Notes: a model not told the origin generated them from the letters alone. Shown: positions 44,043-53,697, counted from the stretch's first letter. The stretch is 64,000 nucleotides of DNA from Unio delphinus (GCA_029339505.1 JAQISU010000022.1:12788001-12852000); one strand, 5' to 3'. Program-made: numbers and translations.

Positions 44043-44092
44043 GAGGTACTAGCGCCTGTGCGCAGTCAATCGATTCAAGAGAGTTGTCAATC

Positions 44093-44899
44093 ATGGCGGA
44101 CAGTAAGAAGACAATGAATTGGAGTGAGACAGGAGTAGAGACAGCAAGTCATGGACCAACAGTGACTACTAAAGTCATGACAAATCTACATCCAGAAGAA
44201 GTTGATTTTAACTGGGATATTGTGGATTTTTTAACATCGCAAGAATTTATTCCGGAACCTTCGTTGCCTTCTGTATCTTCTTATGGACACGTCGATGATT
44301 TTAAACAAAGACAAAAAGAAGCATTGGAGCGATTTTTACAACAACAGAAAGTAGAAGAACAAGCTTTTCTTATGCAACAGCAGGAAGAAGAAGAAGCAAG
44401 AAGAAAACACCAGGAAGAAACAGTAGCAGCAGCAGCAGCAACGGAGAAGAAGAATGAAGACCAAGGACAGAAAGAAAATAGTGAAAATCAAACGGTTACG
44501 ACGGTACTTTTAGATATTTTAGCTGAGTTAAGGAGTCTGAAACAAATGTATCAGACTTCTTTATCACGACCGAAGAGAAAAAGACCTTCTCGAGCGAAAC
44601 AACCCGATCTCTCTGTGACTACGTCTACCTTACCACCGTTAGTGATTTCTACCAAATCATTGACAGGAAACCACCAGTCCCGAAGTAGGCCTTGGCCGTG
44701 GCAAAGGCTTAAGACAGCTCAAGAGGATTTCATCCCGTTTCTGAGTTTGTTTTGTTTTAAACACACAAAGCACCAACGGTCCTTTTCAGGACCACTCCAA
44801 TTATTTCGAAAAGAAATACTATGTCAATTGCCTATTTCAATGAAAACTCAAAAGTCCTTTATTTTTTTAAAAACCCATGATGTACGTGTGAGTGAATGA
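44093..44899 (+). CDS. Gln/Glu-rich coiled-coil protein, 3' end uncertain
   Basis: ATG at 44093 in good context (TCATGG), 51 nt after TATATA. About residues 65-150 form a Q/E-rich coiled coil (ERFLQQQKVEEQAFLMQQQ), followed by LLDILAELRSLKQMY and a basic stretch (RPKRKRPSRAKQ). The annotated frame reads through the stem-loop at 44778, which is unlikely. A neighbouring frame offers a basic Gly-rich ending that stops at 44742-44744, 33 nt before the stem-loop, so a +1 frame break near 44664-44740 is probable. Function unknown; scaffold- or gag-like by composition. Confidence 0.55.
   Translation: MADSKKTMNWSETGVETASHGPTVTTKVMTNLHPEEVDFNWDIVDFLTSQEFIPEPSLPSVSSYGHVDDFKQRQKEALERFLQQQKVEEQAFLMQQQEEEEARRKHQEETVAAAAATEKKNEDQGQKENSENQTVTTVLLDILAELRSLKQMYQTSLSRPKRKRPSRAKQPDLSVTTSTLPPLVISTKSLTGNHQSRSRPWPWQRLKTAQEDFIPFLSLFCFKHTKHQRSFSGPLQLFRKEILCQLPISMKTQKSFIFLKTHDVRVSE
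44778..44814 (+). terminator. Histone-type 3' stem-loop plus HDE
   Basis: Stem GGTCCT, loop TTTC, stem AGGACC (44778-44793), flank ACTCC, GAAAAGA at 44808-44814. The stem differs from the TIR copy but pairs perfectly. Confidence 0.85.
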
Positions 44900-45054
44900 A
44901 TGTGTGAGTGTAGGTAATTATACTATCAAATCAAAACCAAGAGACACTTACGTTTTTTCTCTTTAGTTTATTCTAGTACAAACGTCACAATTCAAAATCA
45001 CAACATAACATAACACAAGACCACTTTAAAAAAGTTCATAGGTTTTCTTCTGTT

Positions 45055-45516
45055 TCATTCTTTCTGTTTTTTCATTTTCTTTACTGTCACAGCTTTTTTT
45101 TCTTCCTCTTCACTTTCGTTTCGTCTTCTTTTCTTGTGAACGTGACGGGGTTCTTCCTTGGGGGAGGGTACCTCTTCCTCCTCCTGTTCAGAATTTCTTT
45201 CCTCCTCCTCCTTCTCCTCCTCCTCCTGTTCCTGTTGTTTCTTAGGGCAGTTTGGAGACCAATGTCCTTTCTCTTTACAATAATAACAGGTATCTTGACT
45301 TTTGTCTCTATTGTAGCCTTTTTTATTTTTGTTACGATCTGAACATTCTGTAGCCCAATGTCCTTTCTTCTTACAGATATAGCAAGTATCTTGACTTTTA
45401 TCTCGATAGGAAGGAGAGTAGGCCGTCGGCTGGTCTGACGAAAACTTTCGTATGACCCCACGTAAAGCTCTAATGAGAAGTTCCACTTGTGTAGGTTCTT
45501 CCATCGTTCTGGTCAA
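45055..45516 (-). CDS. CCHC zinc-knuckle protein
   Basis: 153 residues with two perfect C-x2-C-x4-H-x4-C knuckles (CYICKKKGHWATEC and CYYCKEKGHWSPNC, about residues 45-93), then Glu-rich and Lys-rich tails. Knuckles of this type bind single-stranded RNA or DNA, as in retroviral nucleocapsid. A minus-strand TATATAAA (45558-45565) lies 42 nt upstream, and an AATAAA (minus strand, near 44965) about 85 nt past the stop, so this gene appears conventionally polyadenylated. Divergent from the polymerase gene. Confidence 0.8.
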   Translation of the reverse strand: MTRTMEEPTQVELLIRALRGVIRKFSSDQPTAYSPSYRDKSQDTCYICKKKGHWATECSDRNKNKKGYNRDKSQDTCYYCKEKGHWSPNCPKKQQEQEEEEKEEEERNSEQEEEEVPSPKEEPRHVHKKRRRNESEEEEKKAVTVKKMKKQKE

Positions 45517-45639
45517 TGTGAGAGTGAAAGGAATACTGAACCGTTAGACACTAACCCTTTATATATATGCACGGATCGAACATGAATATATAGGGGTTAT
45601 GGTCTTTAAAAGGTAGTCATTTGACTTTTTGCAGACAAG

Positions 45640-48600
45640 ATGAAAAGACCACATCATGTTGTGGAGAAAAGAGAAAACAGTAAGAGACAGAAACGTAATG
45701 TATCGCCTAGCACAGTAGCTGAAGTCTTGGCTCAAATTCATGCCAGTGATTTTGAAGATGACATGAGTGAGCCCGAATCCACACCCAGACAATCCACGTC
45801 CAAGCAAAGTGCACCACCCTTAGTAAACCCTGAAAATTACTATCACATTCGAGAGACGGAAAAGCGTTCCTCTCGAAAATTTAGAACAACGGCTTACACG
45901 TATGCCGTAAAGTTTAAAGATTTCAAGGCCAATGTACCTTTGGAGAATACAGAAGGGTTCATTACTGAGGTGTGGGATTCTGTATTAACTGCATTGAAAC
46001 AGCAATGTCAAGCCAAAGAAGACGATCGCTTGAGACTTTCTATTCATCACGATAATTTAAAGTCTCCCGTTTGGATCGAGTTTACTAGCCCATCAGAATT
46101 AACACCTTCCAAAGTCATCGACAAAATTCAACATGTACAACAATCCAACGACAAGTTTCACATTGACGATGGAAAAGCCACACTGTTTATGACCCACGTG
46201 TCTCTTCCCCAGGGGACAGGACGCAAAAAAGTATTATTGGTCGACAACCTTCGCAGCATGAAGCGAAGCCTCGTCCAAATTAACAATCCTCAAGACCAGA
46301 TGTTTTTAGCCCGTGCTGTCGTCGTGGGACGAACGTATGCCAACAAGAACGACACGACAGAATGGAAAAGAGCCTGGAAAACTATTCAACGATCGGACCG
46401 AGCCAAACAACGAAGTGAAGCAGAACTTCTGTTACAGCAAGCGGGGATATCCAAAGACACTCCTTGTGGCATTCCAGAAATGCAAAAATTGCAAGACGTC
46501 TTGTCTCCACATTACACTTTGAAAGTACACCCTCAAGAAGTGCGTGGACCTCTTTTGTTTCGAGGCCACGATTTCAAAGACCGAAAATACATTCACGTCT
46601 ATCATCACGATGGTCATTTTGATACCATTACCAGTATCACTGGATTTCTGAAATTCAGTTACTACTGTGAAAAATGTGACTATGGTTATAACAATCGAGA
46701 ACAACACAAGCATTGTGGATCGAAATGTGAGGGATGTTTGGCCTCTCAACCTTGTCTGGACCAAGGACAAGAAAGAGTGCATTGCCTTGTGTGTCAGCGC
46801 ACTTTTGTCAGTCTTACCTGTTACCAACAACATTTGAAGATGCAAGGTTCACAGCAGAAAAGTGCTTGTCAACTGCTGAGATTGTGCCCTACTTGTGGAC
46901 AAGGCATACGTACTAGTAATGCCAAGTTTCACGTTTGTCGAGGGAAGAAACGATGTCACATTTGTCACCAAATCGTGGACTTGGAGCACGAATGCTTCAT
47001 TCAAAAATATCAACCCCGACCAGATGATACCCAGAAGAAAGGGAATTTTATCTTTTTTGATTTCGAATGCATGCAAGAAACTGGTATTCACATTCCTAAT
47101 TTCTGCGTAGCTCACCGTGCGTGCGAACATTGTATCCAAGAGCCCATCTTTAGTCATTGCCCTCACTGCAGCAAGATTCCTGGAGGACGTGAAAAAATCT
47201 TTCGAGGGTCAAACACGCTAGCCGATTTTGCCCAATGGATCCTTAATTCCATCGACGAAACGTGGAGTCCAGAAGACATCGAACGTTACGGCAATTGTCA
47301 TCGCCATGCCACGGTCATGGCTCACAATTTCTCGGGATACGATGGGCAATTTCTGCTCAGATACTATGCGGAACAAAGTACCGAACAGCCTCAAGTGACT
47401 TTAAACGGAGTCAAAATCTTTTCTATGCAAGTAGGACAAGTACAGTTTAAAGATTCGATGTGTTACTTGGCCATGCCATTAAGTCGCATGCCTAAAACGT
47501 TTGGAATGACAGAAATGGCTAAAGGTTATTTTCCACACTTTTTTAATACCAAAGCCAATCAACATGCCGTTCTACCCCATTTGCCTGAGGTTGACGACTA
47601 CGACCCCGACAACATGCGCACCGAACAACGAGAAGCTTTCTATGCTTGGTACCAGACTCACGCCTCGGACCCTTTAGACTTTCAAGAAGAAATGTTAAAG
47701 TACTGTCGATCTGACGTGGACATTTTACGACGTTGCTGTGGAAAATTTCGAGAATTGTTCATGGAGTACGGAGGGATCGATCCTTTGAAAGAAGCTTGTA
47801 CCATCGCCAAAGCGTGTTCTTTAGTGTACCGAAAACGCTTTATGCCTGAAAATACTCTAGCGGTCATCAGTCCTCAAACGACAAATTTTGTCAAACGTCA
47901 ATACTCGGTCAAAGCCCTACGCTGGCTCCATTACTTGTGCGACAAGGAAGACAAATGGATCCAACACGCTCGCAACGGAGGAGGCGAAAAGACCATCGGA
48001 ACGTATTCGGTAGATGGTTGGGACTTAGAAAATCCTCAGATTGTGTACGAGTTTAACGGATGTTTATTTCACGGATGTCCCCTATGCTACCCTCAACGAG
48101 ACACCAAAAATCAGTTTTTACAACGAACCATGGAAGACTTGTACCAGACCACGTGTCAGCGACGTTTGAAGTTAGAACAGCAAGGATACCAGGTAGTGGA
48201 AATGTGGGAACACGAGTACGATCAGCGTTTGAAAACCGATCCCGAGTTTAAACGCATCGTAGAAAGTTACAAGTGGGTGGACCCCCTGAACCCACGGGAT
48301 AGTTTGTACGGAGGACGAACGAATGCTACCTGTTTGCTGTACCAGGTGGACAAAGAGAAAGGAGAAGAAATCAAATACTTGGACGTGTGTTCGTTGTATC
48401 CTTACGTGTGCAAATATTGTCACTTTCCCGTAGGGCATCCAGAATTGATGACAGAACACATTGACTTGGACCACATTCGACAGTACGAAGGATTGATCAA
48501 GTGTAAAGTCTTACCACCCACAGACTTGTACCATCCCGTTTTACCTCACCATTGCCAAGGAAAACTGATGTTTCCTTTGTGTCGCACATGTGCCGAAACG

Positions 48601-49710
48601 TGCAACCAAGACCAACCTTGTCATCACACTCAGGAAGAACGCGCCTTGACAGGAACGTGGGTGAGCGTGGAATTGTTTAAAGCTCTGGACCTGGGATATC
48701 AACTGTTAGAAGTGTACGAAATTTACCACTTTCCCAAAACACAACAATACCGCAAGGGCGACGAGAGACAGAAAGGTATTTTTGCAGACTACGTGGATGC
48801 CTTTTTAAAACTAAAACAAGAAGCTAGTGGCTATCCTTCCTGGTGTCACACTCCCGAAGACCAAAAGATATTCAAAGAAAAATATCGGGAGCAGGAAAGT
48901 ATCACTTTAGACCACATCGAGAAAAATGAAGGAAGGCGATCGTTTGCCAAAGTGATGCTCAATTGTTTGTGGGGTAAAATGGCACAACGTCCGTCTTTAC
49001 CCAAGACGGAGTATTTGTCCGAGCCGTCTCGCTACTTCCAGATGATTCACGACCCAACCAAAGTCATGAAACACGTGGACGTCATTCGTGAGGACTTGAT
49101 CTTAGTCAATTACGAAGAAGAACTAGACTTTGTAGAAGCCGACAAATTTGGAAATGTCATCATTGCGGCTTACGTGACAGCCCACGCTCGCTTAAAATTG
49201 TACGAAGTGTTAGAACTGTTAGGAGATCGTGTGTTGTATTTTGACACAGACAGTTGCATCTACATTCACCGACCGAACCAGTGTAACCCTGTCATCGAAG
49301 GAGACCGTTTAGGAGCCTGGACCGATGAACATCCCGACGACAAGATTCTATGTTTTGCAAGTGGTGGTCCTAAAAATTACGGCTACGAATACCGAGACCC
49401 CCAAGGAAAAATGCACACCGAATGTAAAGTGAAAGGATTGACTCTTAATTATCGCACCAGTCAAGTGGTGAACTTTGACGTGCTACAAGAAGCCTTGCAG
49501 TCGGGACAGGATGAAACGTTTCAAGTGACTACCCACGAACCGCACAAGATTGTCCGTTTACCCACACACCAAATTGTTAGCCGACCTTTGGAAAAAGTCT
49601 ACCAAATCGTGTACCAAAAGAGAGTACGACTTCCCAATCACTTCACTCTACCGTACGGTCACGTCGAAATTGGGCAGCATATAAAAAGGGATATCGTCCA
49701 AGACCAATAG
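45640..49710 (+). CDS. polB: Protein-primed DNA polymerase B
   Basis: 1356 residues, intact. A Cys/His-rich region (about 340-460, several CxxC pairs) precedes the exonuclease motifs DFECM (about 473), HNFSGYDGQF (about 561) and YCRSDVDIL (about 687). Polymerase motifs are A DVCSLYPY (about 914), B KVMLNCLWGK (about 1103) and C YFDTDSC (about 1201). This is the standard Polinton pPolB layout and length, replicating the linear element from its TIRs. A TTTAAAAGG lies about 30 nt before the ATG. Confidence 0.95.
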   Translation: MKRPHHVVEKRENSKRQKRNVSPSTVAEVLAQIHASDFEDDMSEPESTPRQSTSKQSAPPLVNPENYYHIRETEKRSSRKFRTTAYTYAVKFKDFKANVPLENTEGFITEVWDSVLTALKQQCQAKEDDRLRLSIHHDNLKSPVWIEFTSPSELTPSKVIDKIQHVQQSNDKFHIDDGKATLFMTHVSLPQGTGRKKVLLVDNLRSMKRSLVQINNPQDQMFLARAVVVGRTYANKNDTTEWKRAWKTIQRSDRAKQRSEAELLLQQAGISKDTPCGIPEMQKLQDVLSPHYTLKVHPQEVRGPLLFRGHDFKDRKYIHVYHHDGHFDTITSITGFLKFSYYCEKCDYGYNNREQHKHCGSKCEGCLASQPCLDQGQERVHCLVCQRTFVSLTCYQQHLKMQGSQQKSACQLLRLCPTCGQGIRTSNAKFHVCRGKKRCHICHQIVDLEHECFIQKYQPRPDDTQKKGNFIFFDFECMQETGIHIPNFCVAHRACEHCIQEPIFSHCPHCSKIPGGREKIFRGSNTLADFAQWILNSIDETWSPEDIERYGNCHRHATVMAHNFSGYDGQFLLRYYAEQSTEQPQVTLNGVKIFSMQVGQVQFKDSMCYLAMPLSRMPKTFGMTEMAKGYFPHFFNTKANQHAVLPHLPEVDDYDPDNMRTEQREAFYAWYQTHASDPLDFQEEMLKYCRSDVDILRRCCGKFRELFMEYGGIDPLKEACTIAKACSLVYRKRFMPENTLAVISPQTTNFVKRQYSVKALRWLHYLCDKEDKWIQHARNGGGEKTIGTYSVDGWDLENPQIVYEFNGCLFHGCPLCYPQRDTKNQFLQRTMEDLYQTTCQRRLKLEQQGYQVVEMWEHEYDQRLKTDPEFKRIVESYKWVDPLNPRDSLYGGRTNATCLLYQVDKEKGEEIKYLDVCSLYPYVCKYCHFPVGHPELMTEHIDLDHIRQYEGLIKCKVLPPTDLYHPVLPHHCQGKLMFPLCRTCAETCNQDQPCHHTQEERALTGTWVSVELFKALDLGYQLLEVYEIYHFPKTQQYRKGDERQKGIFADYVDAFLKLKQEASGYPSWCHTPEDQKIFKEKYREQESITLDHIEKNEGRRSFAKVMLNCLWGKMAQRPSLPKTEYLSEPSRYFQMIHDPTKVMKHVDVIREDLILVNYEEELDFVEADKFGNVIIAAYVTAHARLKLYEVLELLGDRVLYFDTDSCIYIHRPNQCNPVIEGDRLGAWTDEHPDDKILCFASGGPKNYGYEYRDPQGKMHTECKVKGLTLNYRTSQVVNFDVLQEALQSGQDETFQVTTHEPHKIVRLPTHQIVSRPLEKVYQIVYQKRVRLPNHFTLPYGHVEIGQHIKRDIVQDQ
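49680..49687 (+). promoter_or_regulatory. TATA box (TATAAAAA) before the BIR gene
   Basis: Lies in the end of the polymerase gene. It favours the ATG at 49746 over 49716, since transcription would begin near 49710. Confidence 0.5.
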
Positions 49711-49745
49711 TTCATTTGTCACTACAACGTCACAGCGAAAAGAAG

Positions 49746-50294
49746 ATGAATCCATTTAAACAGACATCATTCAAATTTGGGAATTCTCAAGTGGAGTGCG
49801 ATGCTAAACCTTGCGATTGTAGTGATGCCAGGCGCTGTGACATTAGCGATTCAGCAGGATATCGTGGGAACTTTGCTATGACTACTACCCCTATATCTAC
49901 CCTGGAAAGTGATGCTGTGCGTGTCAAACCTGAGGGATGCGAAAGCGGTGCGACACGTTATCGTGGACTCCTAGGAATTTCACTGTACCTACATCGAACT
50001 GAAGTGAGGAGAGTCGAATATTCGTTCCCGACGAGTTTGCCTGAATACTGCCACTTTAAAAGTCGATTCCAAACCTTCAAAGATAAATGGCCAAAATATC
50101 TGCCTGGACCAACTCCTGAAGAATTAGCCAGAGCTGGATTTTTCTACTTGGGCGAAGGGGATAAAGTCAAGTGTTTCAGTTGTGGTGTATCCATTTACGA
50201 GTGGGAACATAAAGATTCCGCTTACCTGGAACATGCTCGATGGTCTCCGAATTGTCAATACCTACCTTTAGTGGGGCCTAGTGATTGGAAGTGA
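49746..50294 (+). CDS. BIR-domain (IAP-like) protein
   Basis: 182 residues from ATG 49746. The C-terminal part holds one BIR domain: RFQTF...W, then CFSCGVSIYEWEHKDSAYLE, EHARW and PNC, giving exact C-x2-C-x16-H-x6-C spacing, with the conserved LARAGFFYLGEGD before it. No RING follows. The N-terminal 95 residues are Cys-containing and unrecognised. Inhibitor-of-apoptosis proteins bind caspases or related partners; here the gene was probably captured from a host and may delay cell death, as viral IAPs do. That role is inference. Confidence 0.88.
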   Translation: MNPFKQTSFKFGNSQVECDAKPCDCSDARRCDISDSAGYRGNFAMTTTPISTLESDAVRVKPEGCESGATRYRGLLGISLYLHRTEVRRVEYSFPTSLPEYCHFKSRFQTFKDKWPKYLPGPTPEELARAGFFYLGEGDKVKCFSCGVSIYEWEHKDSAYLEHARWSPNCQYLPLVGPSDWK

Positions 50295-50306
50295 CACTAC
50301 TACTCC

Positions 50307-50696
50307 ATGTCGTGTAACACACCTAGACCAGTATATAAACCCTCTCTAAAACATTATATTCAAGGATTACCACACGAATTGCAAGAGAAGATCTACAAGG
50401 ACGTTTGGCAAGGCCTTGCTAAAGAAAAATCTCAAGGGGTGACTGTAGAACTTTTGTGTCGTGAAATTCACAAGAGGAAAGTGACAAAAATTAACCAACG
50501 TGTTAGATTTCTCTGGATTAAGGGTATTTTTTTGCTCTGTTACCAATTTACTACGTTTACATCTGAAGATGCTTTGATCCTTCTTAACCGTTACCCTGAA
50601 TGGCAGTGGGACGAAATTACACGTTATATTAATCACTTTCGCTTTTGGAGCAAATTTAATTCTGTGTTTAATTCTGGGTTGAATCTACACTTGTAA
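50307..50696 (+). CDS. Unknown protein, 129 aa
   Basis: Intact, 12 bp after the BIR gene. LPHELQEKIYKDVWQ near residue 21 looks F-box- or SOCS-box-like, but the match is too short to assert. Rich in aromatic and basic residues. An adaptor role in ubiquitination would fit beside a BIR gene but is speculative. Confidence 0.55.
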   Translation: MSCNTPRPVYKPSLKHYIQGLPHELQEKIYKDVWQGLAKEKSQGVTVELLCREIHKRKVTKINQRVRFLWIKGIFLLCYQFTTFTSEDALILLNRYPEWQWDEITRYINHFRFWSKFNSVFNSGLNLHL

Positions 50697-50730
50697 TCTT
50701 TGACCTAAAGAAGTATAAAAGAGAACGACC

Positions 50731-51202
50731 ATGCCACAACCTTTATCATTGGTGATCCAACAGATTCCGTGGAAGGATATCAATGAGAAGATTCACACGG
50801 TGAAAGATTACGAACACTTATTACAAGAACTATACCCTATGAATTGGGGTCGACGTGTCGTGTGTGTTTTAGTGACTTGCTTTCTGGGATTTCGTTTACC
50901 TGCCGATTCCTTGTGGACACTTTACGAACACTACCTATCAAAAAAAAGACAGTATGGTAACTCCTTTAAATGTCCACGAGAGACTTATTCTGTTCAAAGC
51001 CTTACGTTTTCATCTGGATACGTCTCGACCTTTCCAAGAAAAAAAGATTCGTCAACTTTTACGTACGGAAGCAGTGTACGAAGATGTGTGTGTAGCTTGT
51101 GATTTACACCCTCATTGGACAGATGTACGTGACTGGAAAAGTTGGGATTTTGAGGCTTGGACAAACGAAGCATCCCATTATGCCCAAGCGTTGTGTTCCT
51201 AA
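50731..51202 (+). CDS. Unknown protein, probable frame break at A8
   Basis: The frame from 50731 (MPQPLSLVIQQIPWKDI...) reads well to about 50945. The frame from the ATG at 50954 reads well to 51200 (NVHERLILFKALRFHL, DWKSWDFEAW). The overlap follows an A8 run (50940-50947), so one gene with a +1 break is likelier than two overlapping genes. TATAAAA at 50714-50720 is only 10 nt before the first ATG, leaving the start uncertain. No domain recognised. Confidence 0.5.
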
Positions 51203-51542
51203 AATTCATCGTCGTGTGAAAAAAGTCACTTTTAATCCTGTGTTAGTAACAGTACCAGAAGAATAAAAAGAAAAAGAATCTATCACCCAAGACAATCCCT
51301 CTGTTCAAGACAAAACTGTCATGGACATTCCCCCACAAAGACCCTTTCGAGAAGACACCTATGTGACGGTACCCCCTGTAGAGGAGACTATAAGAACATT
51401 GCACACTACCTCTAGGACACCTTCGTTACCCAAACCATGTTGTACAGAGACTTGTTTATTTGCCACTTTGATCGTTTGCCTATGTATTTTATCCCTGTAT
51501 TTATCCATTTGGCTTTTATGTTTTCGTGTTGTTCAAATTTAA
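51180..51542 (+). CDS. Tail-anchored membrane protein with in-frame stop
   Basis: ATG at 51180 opens 28 codons ending at TAA 51264-51266. The same frame then stays open to 51540, ending in a single membrane segment (FATLIVCLCILSLYLSIWLL). It may be one gene with a nonsense change or readthrough, or a microprotein plus a 73-residue protein from ATG 51321. The first part contains KKVTF, matching the RVxF motif that docks protein phosphatase 1; short motifs occur by chance. Confidence 0.45.
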
Positions 51543-51575
51543 ACATGCATTCAAATAAACGTGTCTTGAAAAAAG

Positions 51576-51583
51576 TATAAAAA
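51576..51583 (+). promoter_or_regulatory. TATA box of the ATPase gene
   Basis: TATAAAAA, 51 nt before ATG 51635. Equivalent boxes precede 52436 (52390-52397) and 53401 (53331-53338), so these late genes seem to have individual promoters. Confidence 0.6.
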
Positions 51584-51634
51584 CCTCTTGTCTTGTCTGT
51601 TGTTGTGTCAATACTGACATACCACTACACGACT

Positions 51635-52366
51635 ATGGCTCACTCTACTCTTTCTACTACTCCTTCCTCCTCCACATTCAAAGTCATTGACGAACACTTA
51701 GATCAGGCTAGTTGGAAAGCCTTGTATCTTCGTCATCCTTTTAACATGTTAATTGCTGGACCGAGCGGTTCAGGCAAAACCGAATTTGTCAAACGTTTGA
51801 TCGAACATAAACATCATTTGATCGATCGTCCACCTCAACGCATCGTGTGGTGTTACAAAGAGTGGCAATCGGCATACAGCCTCTTGCAAGAAAGTCAAGG
51901 TGATTCCATTGTGTTTGTAGCAGGCATTCCTAAAGAAGACGAGGGGATCGTGTCTGACCCTAGTCAAACTCATTGGGTTATTTTTGACGACATGTTAGGA
52001 GAAGACGAAGAAGAAATTAAACTGTGGTTTACACGTAAAGGGCATCATCGTAATGCCAGTGTCATTTACATTACACAAAATTTATTTCAACAAAGTAAAG
52101 CCCATCGTACCATTAGTCTCAATGCTCATTACGTGGTCTTGTTTAAAAGTCCTCGAGATAAATCACAAGTGCAAGTTTTAGCCAAACAGTTAGGAACACC
52201 TTGGCTAACTCATGCGTACGATGATGCCACTCAAACGCCACACGCCTATTTACTCGTGGATTTAAAACCCACTACCCCTGATTATTTGCGATTTCGTACC
52301 GATTTGTTTCACGACTGGTGTCAAGACGGAGGACCTGTCGTGTACACATCCTCCTCGTCGACATAA
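51635..52366 (+). CDS. Packaging ATPase (FtsK/HerA type)
   Basis: 243 residues from the ATG after the TATA box. Walker A GPSGSGKTEF near residues 42-51, Walker B HWVIFDDML near 115-123, sensor VIYITQNLF near 148. The usual Polinton length. Expected to package DNA into the capsid. Confidence 0.92.
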   Translation: MAHSTLSTTPSSSTFKVIDEHLDQASWKALYLRHPFNMLIAGPSGSGKTEFVKRLIEHKHHLIDRPPQRIVWCYKEWQSAYSLLQESQGDSIVFVAGIPKEDEGIVSDPSQTHWVIFDDMLGEDEEEIKLWFTRKGHHRNASVIYITQNLFQQSKAHRTISLNAHYVVLFKSPRDKSQVQVLAKQLGTPWLTHAYDDATQTPHAYLLVDLKPTTPDYLRFRTDLFHDWCQDGGPVVYTSSSST

Positions 52367-52435
52367 CACTATGAAGCACTAAAAAAATCTATAAAAACCT
52401 TGGGTTACTTTGACCTGGTCTCATACATCGTCAAC

Positions 52436-53335
52436 ATGACGTCCCTTCAGTCTCATCTTCCGATCAAATTGATTCGTGCCTTGTACGGTATCAGTCGCGA
52501 AAAAAATCCACAAAGACGTGCTCACGTCTTAGAAGCCAGTCTCAAAGAAGTCTTACGATGGTTCACGGTGACAGCACGTCAAATACTGCAAGGCATCATT
52601 CACATTCCACATCAAACCAAACGCTTTTTTGACAGAAACAAAGTAGCCTTGACGCAACTGGCCAATCCTCGCATCGACACTCACACCAAAAAGCAAATCA
52701 TATTGAAACCTGGAGGTAGTGGTTCTCTAGGAGGTGTCATCATTCGTTCCCTTTTAAAATGGGATCCCAATACTCCCAAAGTTCACCCCAAGAAGAAAAC
52801 AAAAAAAGCCAAACAAGCCCCTAAGAAAAAGAACAAGGGTACCAAGACCAAAGCACAGAAAAAGAAAAGTCCACAGAAAAAAGCGGTCACCCGCAAAAGA
52901 GGCACTTCGGCCAGGACACAACCTTACCTTCGTCAACCACGACCTGTAAGAAAAGATCTACAAGGACGTTTGGCAGGGACTACGTTGCCAGTAGCCTCAG
53001 GGGCTGCCACTTCTCCGTTGCGGGTGATGCCAGCCAAACCCAATTTGACACCCGTTTTTCCTAATTTGATGAAACATTGGAAATCTGCGTCTCCCAAAAC
53101 GTCTCCTCCACCGGAGACACCCTCGTCCACATTAGCGTCAGTAGCAGCTGCTCATAAAGTACCTGCCCCCAAAGTCAAAGTCCAAGAAAGATCTGGCATG
53201 TTAAAGAGTTTACTAGATTTGTCCAAACAAGAACTGTCCCGATTGAGTCCATTGCGAACTCCTTCACGACGTGTGTTACCTGCCATGAAGTTGATACGAC
53301 GCAAAGATAATCAGTGGCGACGCATTCCAGTATAA
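52436..53335 (+). CDS. Core protein with long basic tail
   Basis: Starting at ATG 52436, 38 nt after its TATA box, gives 299 residues. The first 100 (IKLIRALYGISREKNPQRRA ... LKPGGSGSLGGVI) follow the pattern of a conserved Polinton core domain also present in the 53769 gene. The rest is Lys/Arg/Pro-rich with KKKTKKAKQAPKKK blocks, suited to binding packaged DNA, as adenovirus core proteins do. Confidence 0.65.
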   Translation: MTSLQSHLPIKLIRALYGISREKNPQRRAHVLEASLKEVLRWFTVTARQILQGIIHIPHQTKRFFDRNKVALTQLANPRIDTHTKKQIILKPGGSGSLGGVIIRSLLKWDPNTPKVHPKKKTKKAKQAPKKKNKGTKTKAQKKKSPQKKAVTRKRGTSARTQPYLRQPRPVRKDLQGRLAGTTLPVASGAATSPLRVMPAKPNLTPVFPNLMKHWKSASPKTSPPPETPSSTLASVAAAHKVPAPKVKVQERSGMLKSLLDLSKQELSRLSPLRTPSRRVLPAMKLIRRKDNQWRRIPV

Positions 53336-53400
53336 AAATATGACTTGAAAACCACGACGTCAATCAGTATTTTTTCTGTACCACTGATGAACACTCAAGG

Positions 53401-53697
53401 ATGCCTCCTCAAAAACGTGCACACCATCACCCTCGACGTTCTACCGTCCAAAAAGGAAAAGGAAAAAGACAATCTCGTCATCCTACCAAACGCTCAAAAA
53501 CCAAACAACGACGTCCTCCCGTAAAAAGACACAGTCATCCAAAGAAAAAGAGAAGTCATCAAAGGGGAGGCATATTTATTGGTCTTATTAAAGGTATGCA
53601 GAAACTAGACAAAGCAGCTAATAACCGAACTGGTATCTTTAGCCCTGCTTTTGAGGATTTAGCGAAGCATGCCGTTACCTTTTGGAGAAGCCAATAG
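53401..53697 (+). CDS. Small basic core protein
   Basis: 98 residues, extremely Lys/Arg/His-rich for the first 55, then RGGIFIGLIKGMQKL. It resembles adenovirus pVII/mu-type condensing proteins. TATA box 62 nt before the ATG. Confidence 0.65.
   Translation: MPPQKRAHHHPRRSTVQKGKGKRQSRHPTKRSKTKQRRPPVKRHSHPKKKRSHQRGGIFIGLIKGMQKLDKAANNRTGIFSPAFEDLAKHAVTFWRSQ

Noticed and set aside
44664..44741. Histone H4-like tail (GLGRGKG) in the 44093 gene
   Set aside because: The match is a few residues of low-complexity basic sequence and lies in an alternative frame; not evidence of a histone.
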